Of a stretch of DNA of 64,000 nucleotides, positions 11,143 through 24,703 are shown in pieces. The stretch is from Polyodon spathula (taxonomy: Eukaryota; Chordata; Actinopteri; Acipenseriformes; Polyodontidae): the NCBI RefSeq assembly GCF_017654505.1, contig NC_054537.1:69676145-69740144 (forward strand), written 5' to 3'. The notes under the pieces are model-generated. The model had not been told where the DNA came from. It searched no databases and worked only from the letters and a program-made list of their open reading frames with translations. The position numbers and the translations under genes were made by a program. Position 1 is the first letter of the stretch; each line of letters starts with the position of its first letter.

Positions 11143-13095
11143 TAATGGCTTTGAGCTTTAACACTACTGAGAAGAGAATAATGCCATTTGGATGGATTAC
11201 AGTGATGACACTGTTGAGGCCTGTTGGTTTCTTATGAGTTTTACCTTTTACCTACTTTCTAAGTGGTTGATTTGATAGGAGGAAAATCGCCCTTAATTGT
11301 ATCAACCAGCTAGAGGGTAACTTGCAGGACAAAATGTCATTCATTAATTTTTTTTGGAAGTCTATACCAAGTTTTTTTCTTAATTATTTTTTTGGTTTAT
11401 TTATTTTTTTAAAAATTAGACATGCAAACATTTTCATTTTTTGCAGATCTTGTATTAACTATACATACCAAAACATATATTGAAGTAACAAAAATTTTCA
11501 ATCAAAATAATATAAGCTGCTTTCACCATGTGGAAACTTTTGACCCCAAAAGCATTTAAAATAAGTACATGAGATTTAATTTAGCAAAGCAGTCTGCATT
11601 TGCAGAGTTTGCCCAGAAGAGGACCTCAGACACATAAAAATAATTATAGATTATACACTTTTGGTTGTAGTATTGCTGAGAATGGAACACAAATGCCAGG
11701 ATTTAAGACCACTGCTTAAGGAACAGAAATACAAATTATACGGAGTTGTAGTTTTAAAAATAAATAAATAAAATGTAAAAAATAATGACATTTTGCAACT
11801 TTTATTGGTTTACTTTTAAATATATTTACTTAAACTTTCAGTTGTAAACAATCAATGTTATTTAATGTTCCTAATTATTTCAACTTCTACCCCTTGCTTG
11901 AATTTTTAAATATAACCTATAGATATTGCAGTTCTTTGACTTCGTGACATGTTATTTAATTACAGTGTAACGTCAGTGTTGTGTGATACAGTGCTATTAC
12001 AGATCAAGCCCTGTGTCGGAGAAATGAGATGACGTCAAAAGCTGTAAAACCACGACTGCTTAGGAGTCTGGCTCTTTTGCATTGTGGTTCACACGGGGGC
12101 ATCGAATGCCCAATTGATTTTTATGCTACACTGCATTTTTTTATATGTGTCGATTAATGGCGAATAACAGTGATGTTTGGGGATTTTTCTTATGTCTGTC
12201 ATTTTGTGTTTTAGGGTTCTATTTCAACATTTGTATCAATATGTGACATAAGTGGGGAGTAAAAGTGATACGACAGAGACAGTTCAAAAGGCAACAAGCT
12301 TTTCAATACAGTAGAAAGAAGATACTAAAAATATTTGCCTTACAACAACGTTTCACCTGCGCAGTGAAATGTCAAGGATTGTAAACTGTCTGCAACCACG
12401 TCTTTAACAAAACATTCTTCAGATGTATTCTCCCATAACTAAAACATGGAATCAAGTATAGACAGGAAACTAGAGTTTCTTCCAGTTCTCTATCAAAGAA
12501 ATTGGCCGGTTTTGTTATGTTGTCTGTAGGTTTTTCTTCGCAATGCTTTTGTATAATTGCATCACACAGCAATACAATGTAGCCATTATGCAAGAATATC
12601 ATAGTTGAAAATTGCAACTTCGTATATAACTGTGTACCAAACCAGACTTAAACAAACACCATGCATGTATCCAATTTACAACTGCTCTGCTTCAGCATCA
12701 AACGTATTACCAAATGACTCCCTAGAGTAGATCTGATTTCCAGAGCTAGCAGAAACTTCACAGTGTATGAAGACTAAAGTGTTTGAATAAATATGATCAC
12801 ACATGTTGGGTGATCCCTGGGCTGGTGTGATTACAAACAATCCGCACCTAGCATTCACACAGGGCAAAAATAATAGATCTGTTCCAGGGTCGATTGCCCA
12901 AATGACCGAGAACACCTTTTTTTCAATGTTGGTTTGTTTGCTCTAAGGCCCCATTCTCATGGGAGCGATTGGACGCTCTCTTGAGGTGCGCGGGGTCACC
13001 GTTAAGCACCCAGCCTCTGCCCTGTTACAACAGCACTTGCATCATACTGCACTGTAAAACCAGTAAACTATGTTGGATAAAGGCGTCTGTATTAG

Positions 13096-13096
<1 letters not shown>

Positions 13097-13162
<66 letters not shown>
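13097..13162. repeat. (ATT)n microsatellite
   Basis: Over twenty ATT units with one TATA interruption near 13121. Confidence 0.95.
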
Positions 13163-13163
<1 letters not shown>

Positions 13164-13329
13164 AGTTTTGTGAGATAAATCAAAACATTGACACTATAAG
13201 TTCCCACCCAACGTGCAGTGTAGTGCCTTGAAATTTTTGCCTAGACCCCCTCAGCGCCCTCACCGGGGAGTGCCTGGCGCCACCACTGCCTCTGTCCTTC
13301 CTGCTTTTTGTGCCAACTGTACCTTAAAT

Positions 13330-13440
13330 TACTTTATTGAACCAATTAAGTGCTTATTAGAAGCTTAATTAGTCCAGTTGGAACAAAAACCAGGAGGGAC
13401 AATTGCCCTGCAGGACCAGGATTGGAGACCCTTGATCTGG
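13330..13440. mobile_element. Half of a palindromic MITE
   Basis: Contains the AATTAAGTGCTTATTAG...GCTTAATTAG core and the end 'caggaccaggattggagaccc'. It resembles one arm plus centre of the elements at 22032-22199 and 51217-51384. The matching left arm is not seen. Confidence 0.4.
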
Positions 13441-16400
13441 ACGGTTCAGTTGATTGTTCGACTTGTGTGCTTTTTAGCAGTAGGCGTATTGAGTTTGCTT
13501 AGCCAATGCAAGCAACTGTGTACATGTACTGTATTGTTCAATACATCTTAAAAGAAAAACTACTAATTTTCAGGGTTAAGACAGAAAAGCTCACGTACTG
13601 TACATTAATCAGAAGGTCATTTAGCTTTACTCCTGCTTTATATATTGATAGAAATTCAGGTCAGTAGTCATGTTGACAGCATGGCAGCAGTAAAGCAGGA
13701 TAGAATGCCTGACAAGTAAAATTACAGTGGCTTGTGAAATTCACTAGGGGGAGCTAACTTGTTAGTTTTTAGATGGCCCTGCAGTTTGATAATAATATAT
13801 CTCAATATAGAAGAATGATTAAACACTAATCCAATTGCTGTTGATTGAATGAATGAATAAATAAATAAAATAAATGCTTTCTGCTTAGAAACTTTAACTT
13901 GCGATGTCAAAGGAAATGTGGAAGATAATTACATTTTCTGGATGAAAAGATTTAGAGTTGCTTAGATTTAATGGTTCATTACTGTCTGAGCTGTAAGTCA
14001 GTTAAGTGTGCAGTACATGTATTATTTTTAATTGGTACTTCATGATAAAAAAAAAAAGGTAAACCTTTTTAATTTTTTTTTTTAATCCGTAATTATTTTA
14101 AAAGAGAACATTTGTGTCACAGATGTAAGATTTGAAGTGAGTTCGGGGCCTTGTGGAAAGTTATAATTACAACTCAAGGGTTGGGAAAGTGCAAGATCTT
14201 AACTCTGGACTTTTTATTTAGTTTTAAATTTTATTCTGAAATTTTCTGTAAAATATTTAAACTTGAGTTTAGGCTTGCTACATGTATGTGAATACCATGA
14301 CATTGATTTACTGGTGCCATTTCATCACTGAGATCCTAGAATGCCAGTGTCTATCATTTTCTCATTCTTGTAGTGAGTCAGCAGTCGCAGCAATAATAAC
14401 TAAGAAAAATAAACCGTGCTCCAATAGGGCCCTACAAGGTTGGTAAATCGAACTGGAAGAAGATTTCATTTAGATATTAAATCTGTAACATAGTGTGTGT
14501 TTCTTAAATTACTTTAAACTTTTTGTTACATGCAACCCCTTTTCCAGATGATGGTGCTTTTTGTATATTTTGGATACATGCTGATTTCTGTAGAACAATT
14601 TTTTTTCTTCTAACCCAACCATTTAAAAAGAAGCGAATATAAGGGAAGTATGTACGATTGTAGCTGTCCTTGATCTAAGCATCAGCGGCCATTGAAGGGT
14701 ATCTAATTCTGTTTTATTGATTGAATTATAAATTGAGATCAACACCTTGTCATGTCATAGATTAAACATGCTAATGGGTGAACCTTTTTATTGTTTGTTT
14801 GTATTGATTTCGGTGCTGGAACGAACGTGGAATTTTCATGTTCGGATATCCGTTCATTTATTGATTAGCCCCAGTGTATACATAACGTATAAAAGCCGCT
14901 TTGCAATGGAAGTCTAATTTCCACACTGTATGGCATGTCATTTTCTCTACAAGAATTTAAGTTCACTATTTCACAATTTTAATGGCTATTTAGTGACTCA
15001 AGTGCACAGTAAATAGAAACTGGATCAATCAAAAGAAACAAATCTCCAAACGACCATTTTTTCCCCGTCTGTTATGTGAAACAAACAGTGCATCTGTCAC
15101 AATTCCAGAAACACTGATGAATGTGTCTTGTTTTTTATTATCTTTTTTTTTTTTTTTTTTTTTTAGAATACAATAAAAACCACATTCAAGTTTAAAAATA
15201 AATAAATAATACAAAATGGAAAAATAGAAAATTCATAACAGAATGACCCGGCTGGATGGAGGCACCAAGGTAGCTGGCCGCAGGTTTCTCTTCTGGGTGT
15301 TTCAAGCTCTTACCCGACACACTCCCATATTTAGCTATGCTGTGCCATGATCTTTATCTACACTCTTTATGTAATTAACCTCCACAGTTGCATGCCCTCC
15401 TGGCTCGACCTGAAATTTAATAGAACTTTAAAGGCAGTCATAGTGTGTGTCACTGAACTGCAGTGTTGAAGGCATCCGTGCAAATGCCACTTGGTTACTT
15501 CTGTCAGAACATTTTGACAATTTGGTACGACATCAAAGTGAAGAGGAACTTCTAAACTTGGGTCAAAACTTGGGTCACCTTAAATTTGTTTTATTTAAGT
15601 TTCAATATTTGTAATTTAGAATGATGTGAACATCATAAAATACCTTGTACAGTGTGTGTATTTATCTTTCACTGCTTACATTTTACAGTATAATCGTAAA
15701 TCTCGAAAAACTACTCCCTTCTAAATCTTTTGTAGTCATTTTGTATTACTTTAGTATAAATACATGTTAATTTGGATTCATGTGTTGTTTTTTTCTGACT
15801 TTGTGAACGAAAAGACACACATTTGCCCGTTTTCCCATTGGAAATAGTGATATTTTGAAATATCACTGTCCTGGTCACAAAAGCAAAGTTTGTGGGGAAT
15901 AATAGCCATTTTCTATACTTTTGAGGCATAAGCAATTAGGAAATAACACTTACTACCCAGGAACAAAAATTGTGTTACATAGTGTAACTAATGTCCCTTT
16001 TCAGCCACTTCTTAAAGATGAATCTCAGTTGGTTTTAAAAGTGATTGCGTGGAGAGACAAACTCATTTCGGTCCCCTCTGCATCTATTGTAACTGAGTTA
16101 GTAAATGGCAAATCTCCCACGAAATATTGGGGGGGGGGGGGGTGGACAGGGGGGACAGATATTACTGATGTTTGTTAGCCACTTCAGAATTTCATCCCTG
16201 TAAATAATCAAAACACTGCAGAATTACACGAAACACACAAGAATATTGCATACAGCTGGGAAAGGACAAGTCAAATCAAAATGTCGAACAAGTAGATAAT
16301 ATTATCTTTGGGCAAAGTATAATAAACCATAACAAACAAAAATACACCCCTGTATTAGATTAAAACAATATTAAATCAGTTATCCTAGTGTAAGTAGTCA

Positions 16401-18397
16401 CTGTGTAAAGTCAATTCATATTGAGTGTGAAATAGAGTTTAAGAATTCCTTTTATTAAGGTGTACTTTCCAATGCTGGAGTTTGCTGCTTTGAAATATCC
16501 TGATAGCAACCTTTTTTTTTTTTTTTTGTAAAGTAAGAAACGCTATATCTTCCTGCAAGTCATATTTGTAAAGGATGTAAATATGCTACTGATGTCTTCA
16601 GTGCTTCACAGAGGAGGAGTATGTGCATCTATTAGCATCTAGACTTCATTTTCGACTGTGGTAAATCCACAGTGGGGCGAAAAATGTTTCCACTGGGCAT
16701 TTGGGCCAGCCAAAACAGTATTGTTTATTTGTTTACTGTAATGCTATGCTCTATGAATAAAAATGTTGGAGTTTACTATAAGAAATGCATCTAAGATGTG
16801 CAGAGATGAAGCGTAAGTCTTATTTTTCAAAAAGGGAGTTCTCATTATTATAGGTTAGCTCTTGTTAATTACAGATATTCTCTCTCAAGTGCTGTGATTG
16901 CAAAAGTTTGTCTAAGCCAAATTGATTACAGCTGGAAACATTTTGTTTCGCACCAAAGAATGCCTTTGAACTTGGCCTTGAAACTGGCAGTGACAGTCTG
17001 TGGAGCTGAAATGCCTGGCGTCCTCTCTTCTTTTAATGAGCCCAAAAGTTTAAGGGGCTGAAGCAGGCCCCAAGAAAACAAGAGAAGGACACTGATGGAA
17101 AGTGCAATTAACTTTCGGTTTGTACTGGTATTTAAAGACATTAAATAATATGGCTGGGCTGCAACATAACATCGAGCCATGACATTCATGTACTTGACAA
17201 ATACATAATACAAAATGTAATTGAAAATGTATTTTAAAAATATAATAAAAGCTGAACACTGGGTTTTTTTGAGCTGCCAAAAAAAAAAAAAATCTAATTG
17301 TTGATGTTTATCATTTGACATTAACAAAATATGAACATTGCACAAACCCTGCAAATGTCACCTTTTAAAGTGAGATTTAGAGTAATTTTATCCAATGTTT
17401 TAATTTTTATTGAAAACCTCAGTGTGGCCAGTTTATGGTTTGTAAATGCATTTGGCATAACAACATTGCTCTGCACAGACCTGAAGCCCAGTCACAATGC
17501 CTGTTATGATATTCTGCCAGTTGATGGTGTGTCTATAGCTGGCAAATTCACAACTGCACAAATATAAGAAAAAATTTATTCCCAACTACTTTTGGAAGGT
17601 GTTTTAAAGTGGAGTCTTTCTTGTGAAAGGGAGCCAAAGATTATTTCAGGCGTTCCCTCCACTAGTAATAAAAGAAAGTATGAGGAATTAAACCAGATTG
17701 GAAGAAAGTGTTTGCTTTCACTGAAAACTGTGGTACCCTGTGTCTCATCTGCAACAAATTGCTTACACACTGTAGCTTGAAGAAGATGAGCAACCTCAAA
17801 CTTCACTATGAAACAAATCGCTACACATTTATCTGAATATCCTCCTGGATCAGACTTGAGGCAGACGCTGCTTTTGGAATCCAGTAAAGAAGCTGATTTA
17901 ATGACTCTAGCAAGTTTTGTATGGAAAGCATGGAATATCGTTTGTGGCAAACTTCCTTATTCAGATGAATGAATCTTTTTATAAAACTGGAGTGTTGGAG
18001 CTAGACTGGAGAGCGCATGTTTACATGTTAGATTGTCTAAAATGTATGTTATATTTACATAGCTTACGTCATCATGAGCAGGTACTGTAATCCTTTTCAA
18101 AATAAAGTGTTTTTGTCATCCACAAAGCTCTCAAAAGTATTTAATACACACAGCAGTCATACAAAGTTTTGTTTTTTTTAAATCCAGGATTCAGATCTTC
18201 AAGGAAGATCCTGTCAAAAGGAATCCTTGCAAAAATGTCTCATTATACTGTGTTTGAGTTAAAATCAGTTCAGCAATTGTATTTTGCTTCATCATAACGG
18301 AATAAATTTAATATAAGGACTATTCATACTATAGTATTTATTCACTGCGTTTTCTAAAAAAAAAAAAAAAAAACGAACCTATGCAATTGAATACCAC

Positions 18398-18805
18398 TGT
18401 GGCAGGCTGGTGAGTGGATAGAGGCCCAGAGACAGTCTGAAGTTCAAAAAAATAAACTTATTATAAATAAAACACAAAAATGAAAGTGCACAAGGGCAAA
18501 AAAGATCTTTAAACACAAATAGAAAGATAACAAAAAACTTACAAAAATAAGGTTTCCAGGCTGGGCAATGCCTTCACTGGATTTATCAAAATTTAAAAAT
18601 CACAAAACAAACACCAACCTGCTTCCTCAGCTCCCTCCTTCCAAATGAGAAGCAGAGGCCTCCTTTTATGTCAGGTGGCTGGGCGCTGATTGATCGTTAA
18701 TTCCCCTAATCAACCCAGCCACCTGAACATAATAAACCCAGGCAGGTAGGGCAAATTAACCCCATCCCTGCCAATTTAAAAAGGGCAGAGCTTTGTTCTG
18801 CCACA
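18398..18805 (-). mobile_element. Solo LTR, 408 bp
   Basis: Starts TGTGGCAG and ends CTGCCACA. It is flanked by a perfect 5-bp duplication ACCAC (18393-18397 and 18806-18810). Read on the minus strand there is a CATAAAAGG TATA-like box (complement of 18661-18669), which sets the orientation. Length, TG...CA ends and 5-bp duplication are those of an LTR retrotransposon copy reduced to one LTR by recombination. No internal coding region is present. The ends resemble the LTRs at 25701, 50030 and 62863. Confidence 0.8.
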
Positions 18806-18810
18806 ACCAC

Positions 18811-20489
18811 CTTTCACACTTGAGCGTAATTGCTGCAGAAAGAAATTCAAAATTCGCTGCAATTTTTTTTATTTTTTTAATTTTTTTAATGGGTTCAATT
18901 TTTGGATGAAAAGCGCCGCGATCACCAACCTGTCCTATTATTTTTGATATAATCTGAAGGCAGTATGGATCAGGTGCAAACTGCCGTATAGTTATTGCTC
19001 ATAAGAAGAGAAAAAGATCTACACAAACATGTATATACATTATAGCTATGCTGTTGTATTTATTTATGTAGTTATGAAATTCAAGAGGTTATAATATATA
19101 CAGGCAACCCTTTTTGTTCCACCTGGTAAGGGCCATGGGCAAAAACAGGCAATACGCGAGGGTGTCATTATAGTGAGGGTTAAAAAAAAAAAACACACAC
19201 ACAACCTTTTATGTTTGCAATAAATTCAAACATTTTATTTTTTTTTGTTATACAATTACAGTATCTCCAGGCCATTTTAATAAAACATTAATCTTTTTTT
19301 TAATACTACAGTACTAGTTCTTAACACAACAGTAAGTAGGTAGGTAGTGATGTTTTATCATCTTTTCCCATCTGCGTGAAACATACATGGTTACTTTTGA
19401 GGAACAGTTTATACATAAAAAAAATAATAAACAATAAACAATTCCATATTTTGGTTTTCAAAGCGTATGGTGGGGGGGGGGGGGGGGGTGTTGTGGGGGT
19501 GTACTGGACTGACTGGTCATTTTGAACCTCAGTGTTTTGTGGCTTGATTGAGTCTGCTGAATACCCCCCATTGAAAGCTCCCATCTATATTTATTTCACA
19601 AAACAATTTAAGCTCAACAGCATTCTTTTTTTAAGCAGTTAAGCAGTGGTTTATAAAAGTCACTTATTTTAGACTGCGTCAAGCCTTTTTCTGTGTGAAA
19701 GGGTTACAACGGTATTATACCGGCATAGATTGCACAGTTTCATGCTGTTACTGGGTATTTTAAATAATTTTTTTTTTTTAACCTCCCAGAGACTGCTCAG
19801 TGAAAGTGGCTTAAGATATTCTCTTTACAACCCACAATAATAACACAGGCTTTCTCTTCCCCAACCTTGACCTAGTGTCCGGAAGGTTTGTGCAGATCCT
19901 GGACTTTCTGCTACCGTGGTGTTACTATTGTAAGCAGAAGTTTATCCTCTTGGTAACAACTCATGTACATCCCTGTCCAATTTTGTTTAGTTTCCTTGAC
20001 AGCAAGGGGGGGGTTGGTTAACTTGTTGCATCTTTAGTGAGTGGTGTCAGGCAGCACCTGGGTCCACAAGCAAGTGTTAGATCCAGCTGCTGTTCCTGAG
20101 AAACACATCCATCTTCAGCTGGCTATAATAATAATAAAAAAAGTAGATTTCAGTTTACTTGCTGCCTGTTTTAATTTATTTTTGTGAATAATTTGGTAAA
20201 AGAATGTATTTCTCATGGCTCTTGAGGGAGTGCTTTTGATGAGCAAACATCTCAGTCCTGACCTGAACACCACCTGTTTAGTCCAGGTTCTTAGTAGAAA
20301 ATCTCTGCTAAAAACTAAAACTTGTTTTTCTTTATTTTGTAGCCAGGCTAGTAAGCCTTGAGAATAATTTGTAGCAGTCTATGCAATAAAATATGCTTTT
20401 GTAACTAAAACTAGTGTTGTCACTGGTAGTCCGTTTTCCTTAGTAATAGAAAGGTGGATGACCAGCACGTTTTGTGGATAAGTTCTAGT

Positions 20490-20520
<31 letters not shown>

Positions 20521-20938
20521 GAATTAGTCATTTCTTGATGTCCCATGAATCATTTATTTCCTGTTGAATTTATGAAAATTGTGAGAGTCAAGTACTGGCT
20601 TCAAAGAGTCTTCATTTAATTATAGCTGCTTTTCTGATCAGTAATGACTGGTGTCCTCCTCCTTGTTGAAAATTACTCAGACTTGTTGTATATGGGTCTA
20701 AGGTGCTACTGGTTTAATAGTGTCAGGTTAACAGAGAATTTATCCTGCCTTTTGAACATTAGATTCATTAAGGCTCCATGTACTCTAAATGTTCCGCTGT
20801 ACTTGTCTTGCTTAAATAATGCATATTAAGTAATCTCATTTGAGATCTAGAACACTTGTATGACCACTTGGTGACTGTATACCTCTAATAAAAACAGAGC
20901 GATCAAAGTGTTTTTATGTTTTTTTATTTTATTTTTAG
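18811..20938. other. Sequence upstream of grb10 exon, unassigned
   Basis: AT-rich, with a G18 run (about 19472-19488), a poly-A run (20490-20516) and no supported exon. It ends in the pyrimidine-rich acceptor of the first visible grb10 exon. Confidence 0.55.
20490..20516. repeat. Poly-A tract
   Basis: Uninterrupted run of 27 A. Confidence 0.95.
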
Positions 20939-21155
20939 ATGATGATGTTGACCTGGAAGCTTTGGTAAATGACATGAACTCATCATTTGAAAGCCTGTAC
21001 TCAACATGCAGCACCCAGTCAGAATCGGCACCACTTCTTCAAAATGGTCAGTTTGTCCGCAGCCACATACAGACCTCAGGAATAGCCCCTGTGCAGCCCA
21101 CATCCCCGAGACAGAAGGTGCGGCGCTCCCAGCCAGTGCATATCCTTGCAGTCAG
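20939..21155 (+). CDS. grb10: GRB10 coding exon (N-terminal segment)
   Basis: Exon of the GRB10 adapter, which binds activated insulin and growth factor receptors and dampens their signalling at the membrane and in the cytoplasm. A T-rich acceptor ends TTTTTAG at 20938 and a CAG|GTATG donor begins at 21156. The exon starts with the last two bases of a codon, runs 71 full codons and ends two bases into an Arg codon. It reads [16 protein letters not shown], then [19 protein letters not shown] and [10 protein letters not shown]. The [11 protein letters not shown] and PLLQNGQ words distinguish GRB10 from its relatives GRB7 and GRB14. The next exon is 683 bp downstream. The start codon lies in an earlier exon that I could not find. 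Confidence 0.93.
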
Positions 21156-21838
21156 GTATGAAGGTTGCATTTTCTTGGCTTTGTGTGTGTGTTTGTTTTT
21201 TTTTTGTTTGTTGTTTTGCTTTTTTCCCCTATCAAATTAAGATGTCCCAGAAGAGTATTTACTTTCAGATGTGGTGTTTATCACTAGACTCTATACAATA
21301 CTCTATTATTTTATCCTTTTTAGCTTATCTTGTATCTTTCCTAATGTAACATTAGGTAGTCCGAGCTTAGTGCTCGTCAACATTTGTGAAACAAGCCCAA
21401 AGTGTCACGTTCTGGTCATTAGTGTCTTGAGAACATTTGTTTCTTGTCACCAGATATTGAACAAAATAATCACCCATAAATTCAAAAACACTCCATGAGA
21501 GAAGGCGTAACTTACAAGAAAGTAACAGCTGATTTCACAGACCTTAATTTCACTGGCACCTTTAAAATCTGTATTTTATCTTACCTTTTTTTCCCATTTT
21601 GGAAAGCTAAAATTAATTTCTACAAGTGATAACCTGAACTCTTACTGGTGTCGTCAAATCCACAGGTGTTGGAAAGTTGCAAGGTATATTTTTGTTTTCA
21701 CTCCATTGTTGCATTGGATAAGGTTGTCCTCCAAGGTGATTTATTACTGTTGTACAAAACTGCAAATAATGATTTTGTAAACTTTCCCCATGGTCTGACC
21801 TGTACTGTTGCCTAACAACCCACCCGCATTTTGTATAG

Positions 21839-21980
21839 AAGACTTCAGGAAGAGGAACTGCAGCTCCGTACATCATCCCTGCCAGCCATCCCAAATCCCT
21901 TTCCTGAGCTGTGCAGCCCGGCCAGCTCCCCTGTCCTGTCCCCTGGGTCTTTACCTCAGGACCAGCCTTCCGACAAAAAT
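21839..21980 (+). CDS. grb10: GRB10 coding exon (IPNPFPEL motif)
   Basis: The acceptor is TTTTGTATAG and the donor AAT|GTGAGT. The first base completes the Arg codon of the previous exon and 47 codons follow, ending at a codon boundary (phase 0). The translation is [18 protein letters not shown], then [17 protein letters not shown] and [12 protein letters not shown]. The [10 protein letters not shown] block is the proline-rich signature shared by the GRB7/10/14 family, just before the Ras-associating domain. The following intron is about 39 kb, ending at 61043. The phase-0 donor matters because any exon inserted before the RA exon must keep the frame. Confidence 0.95.
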
Positions 21981-22031
21981 GTGAGTACTGCTGCTTCTCA
22001 CTGATCAATGTAATGCCTGTTCCTTTACAGA

Positions 22032-22199
22032 GCTTCTAAAACTCGTTCCTGGGGACCCCCTGTGGCTGCTGGTTTTCATTCTAACCGAGCTCTCAGTTAC
22101 TTAACTAGACCTTTAATTGAACTGATAATTTGCTTATTAGACCTTTTTACTTGTTTTCAGCTCTTGAACAGGGGGTCCTCAGGACCGAGTTTGAGAAGC
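22032..22199. mobile_element. Palindromic MITE, 168 bp
   Basis: The left arm (22032-22063, ends GGGGACCCCCTGT) and right arm (22168-22199, starts ACAGGGGGTCCT) are inverted copies with about four mismatches in 32 bp. The centre is AT-rich (TTAATTGAACTGATAATTTGC). It sits 51 bp inside the large grb10 intron. Same architecture as 51217-51384 and the half copy at 13330. The superfamily is not certain. Confidence 0.65.
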
Positions 22200-22394
22200 C
22201 CTGCTTTAGGATGTGCAGACGCTTCCATTTATTTATTTATTTACTTTTTTGGTTTGGTTTACAATTATTATATAGTTTTGATTGGGGGTAAAGGGCTAAT
22301 CTGCACATGTTTTTACTGTATTTGTTTTCCAATGGTATTTAAGTCTGTTGTAAACCACCACAAACATCCAGTCCACAAACTGAGCCAGACAAGA

Positions 22395-23697
22395 GTTACA
22401 AAAAAAGAGACACAACCGAACCAGGTAACTACAGACCAATAAGCCTGACTTCTATTGTATGTAAACTTATGGAAAATTACCTATATGGTAACAGTACCCT
22501 GGGAGACAGTCAACATGGTTTTAGGAAAGGGAGATCATGTAACTAGCCTGCTTGATTTTTTTGAGGATGCAACATTGACAATGGATAATTGCAAAGCATG
22601 TGACATATTTAATTTAGCTTTCCAGAAAGCTTTTGACAAATAAAAGATTAATTCTCTAACTGAGCGCAGTAGGGATTCAAGGAAATGCATACACATTGAT
22701 TAGAGAGTGTTTACCGTGTAGAAAACAAAAAGTACTTGATTAGAGGAGAAGCCTCAAATTGGAGCAAAGTAGCCAGTGGAATACCACAGGGATTGACATT
22801 AGGCCCTCTGCTCTTCCTAATCTACATTAATGACTTAGATTCTGGTATAGTAAGCAAACTTGAAAATTTGCATACAACACAAAAATAGGAGTGGCGGCAG
22901 ACACGGTTGCAGCAGCAAAGATCATTCAAAATGATCTAGACAGCATTCAGAACTGGGCAGGCACATGGCACGCAGGAAATAAAAAATGTCCATTGTAAAT
23001 ACCATATGGGAGATACTGAAATTGATGAAGGAACCTATAAAAAAGATCTAGGAGTTTATGTTGACTCAAAAATGCCTTCATCTAGACAATATGAGAAAGT
23101 TGTAAAAAATAAATAAATAAATAAATAAAAGGCAACAAAATGCTTGGATATATAGTGACGTGTTCAATTTAAAACAAGGGAAGTAATGTTAAAACTGTAC
23201 AATGCGTTAGTAAGACCTCATCTAGAATATTGTGTTCAGTTCTGGTCATCTCACTACAAAAAGGATATTGTTGCTCTAGAAAGAGTGCAAAGAAGAGTGA
23301 CCAGAATTATTCCGGGTTTAAAAGACATGTCGCATGCAGACAGGCTTAAAGAATGGAATCTATTCAGTCTTGAACAAAGACGACTACTTGGCGACCTGAT
23401 TCAAGCATTCAAAAAGGTTTATTTCTAAAAGTTATTGACAGTGTCAACCCAGGGGACTTTTTCGACCGGAAAAAAAGAAAGGAGTCACAAATGGAGATTT
23501 GATAAAGGGGCATTCAGAACAGGGAATAGGAGGCACTTTTTTACACAGAGAATTGTGGGAGTCTGGAACCAGTGAAGTTGACACCCTGGGATCCTTCAAG
23601 AAGCTGCTTGATGAGATTCTGGGATCAATAAGCTACTAACGACCGAACGAGCAAGATGGGCCGAATGGCCTCCTCTCGTTTGTAGATGTTCTTATTG
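22395..23697 (+). mobile_element. Old, 5'-truncated CR1 LINE copy
   Basis: This copy aligns by eye with the 3' 1.3 kb of the intact CR1 at 38126-42464. It starts at the equivalent of about 41085 and ends with the same GATGGGCCGAATGGCCTCCT tail motif. The reverse transcriptase and C-terminal coding run is broken by many stops, deletions and an AAAT expansion near 23110. Only short frames such as 23186-23428 (LYNALVRPHLEYCVQFW) survive. Inactive, and clearly older than the intact copy. Confidence 0.9.
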
Positions 23698-24703
23698 TTG
23701 CAATGCTGTCAATTTTTGTGAAACAATACTGCGAGTAGCAATTCGTCGTGGATGTATTTACAGAAAAGCTATTTGTTTTGAAATTGTACACATTCTCAGA
23801 ATATCACACCAACTTTACATAAGTATATTTCAGTAGGCAAACGATACATTTTATAATATTACAATGCTGCTCTATTGCTCGATGATTACCTGCGTGCTCC
23901 GGTGGAGGCACATGCAAAATGTTCTGTCTTTTCAAGTGTTTTGACTTGTACATTTCCTATCACAATAGAATGATATTGTGTTGTCTGTTCTCTGTTTTTG
24001 ATCTTGCATTGTTGAGCTTGAGCTGATTTATTATGATCTCGCTACAGTACATTATAGATGCTTCCATCTTGACTTCCTGCTTCCTTTGCAGACAGGAAAG
24101 GGTTCTCCCATCCAGCATTTATTTATTTTTATTTTTTTTAAGACCGTGGGTGAAATTGTCTAATCAAACTAGCAAGTCTGCAGCTTGTTAATGCTGTGCC
24201 ATAAACGCCACTTCAGCTTTGCCTGCTTCAGGACCCATTTGTGCTGTCACTTGTGCTGCATCTAGATACATTCTGGGGAAACAAGTAGCTCAGCTTGGAA
24301 GAGAAGAGTGGGAAGAAATGGTCTGTTAAACAAATACCGGATTCTGCCAAGTCAACACCCCAATTTGAACCCCAATTATGTAATTATTGTTTTGTTTTAT
24401 TTATTTATTTTTTTGACACTGGACACTTCAGTTTCTTATTCGCATTATGTAAAGCCCATTTTAAATGACAAAACAGTGGACATACTGCAGTCAACTTTGA
24501 ATTGTATTTCACCAACTTTGTGCTATACCTTTTGAATTGAGCATGCCTAATTGTAAACGTAATCTACCTAACTAATGTTAAAAATACTCCCTCTGCAGAA
24601 ATGCCTGTAATTTCACCCCTATCTGAGTCGATGCAAAATACCTCCCCCCTACACATGTTTGCCTTAGTGACAGTTTTGGGCATTGATTTGGCAGAATCTG
24701 GTA
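23698..24703. other. Intronic sequence, unassigned
   Basis: Unique-looking AT-rich grb10 intron sequence; no gene or element recognised. Confidence 0.6.

Larger units (their letters stand above)
11146..18397. other. Long AT-rich stretch without recognised gene
   Basis: Seven kilobases of AT-rich sequence, probably grb10 intron or 5' flank. I see microsatellites, poly-T/A runs, a G13 run (16129-16141), a perfect CRE-like TGACGTCA (12030-12037) and half of a palindromic MITE (13330-13440). Short frames such as 16926-17354 are AT-rich and have no recognisable motif. I looked for the missing first coding exon of grb10 and found no convincing candidate. Confidence 0.5.

Noticed and set aside
12030..12037. 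TGACGTCA, a perfect CRE
   Set aside because: An 8-bp palindrome is not surprising in 64 kb, and no promoter or exon is next to it.
15244..15271. ATGACCCGGCTGG... followed by GTAGCT as a possible first grb10 exon
   Set aside because: The donor is poor and the nine residues show no resemblance to known GRB10 N-termini.
20908..20938. Methionine codon at 20908 as the grb10 start
   Set aside because: It lies in the polypyrimidine tract of the splice acceptor; the encoded residues are intron translation, and known GRB10 proteins extend further upstream.
21613..22008. 131-codon minus-strand frame
   Set aside because: It lies antisense to the grb10 exon at 21839-21980; the sense strand has the splice sites and the conserved motif.
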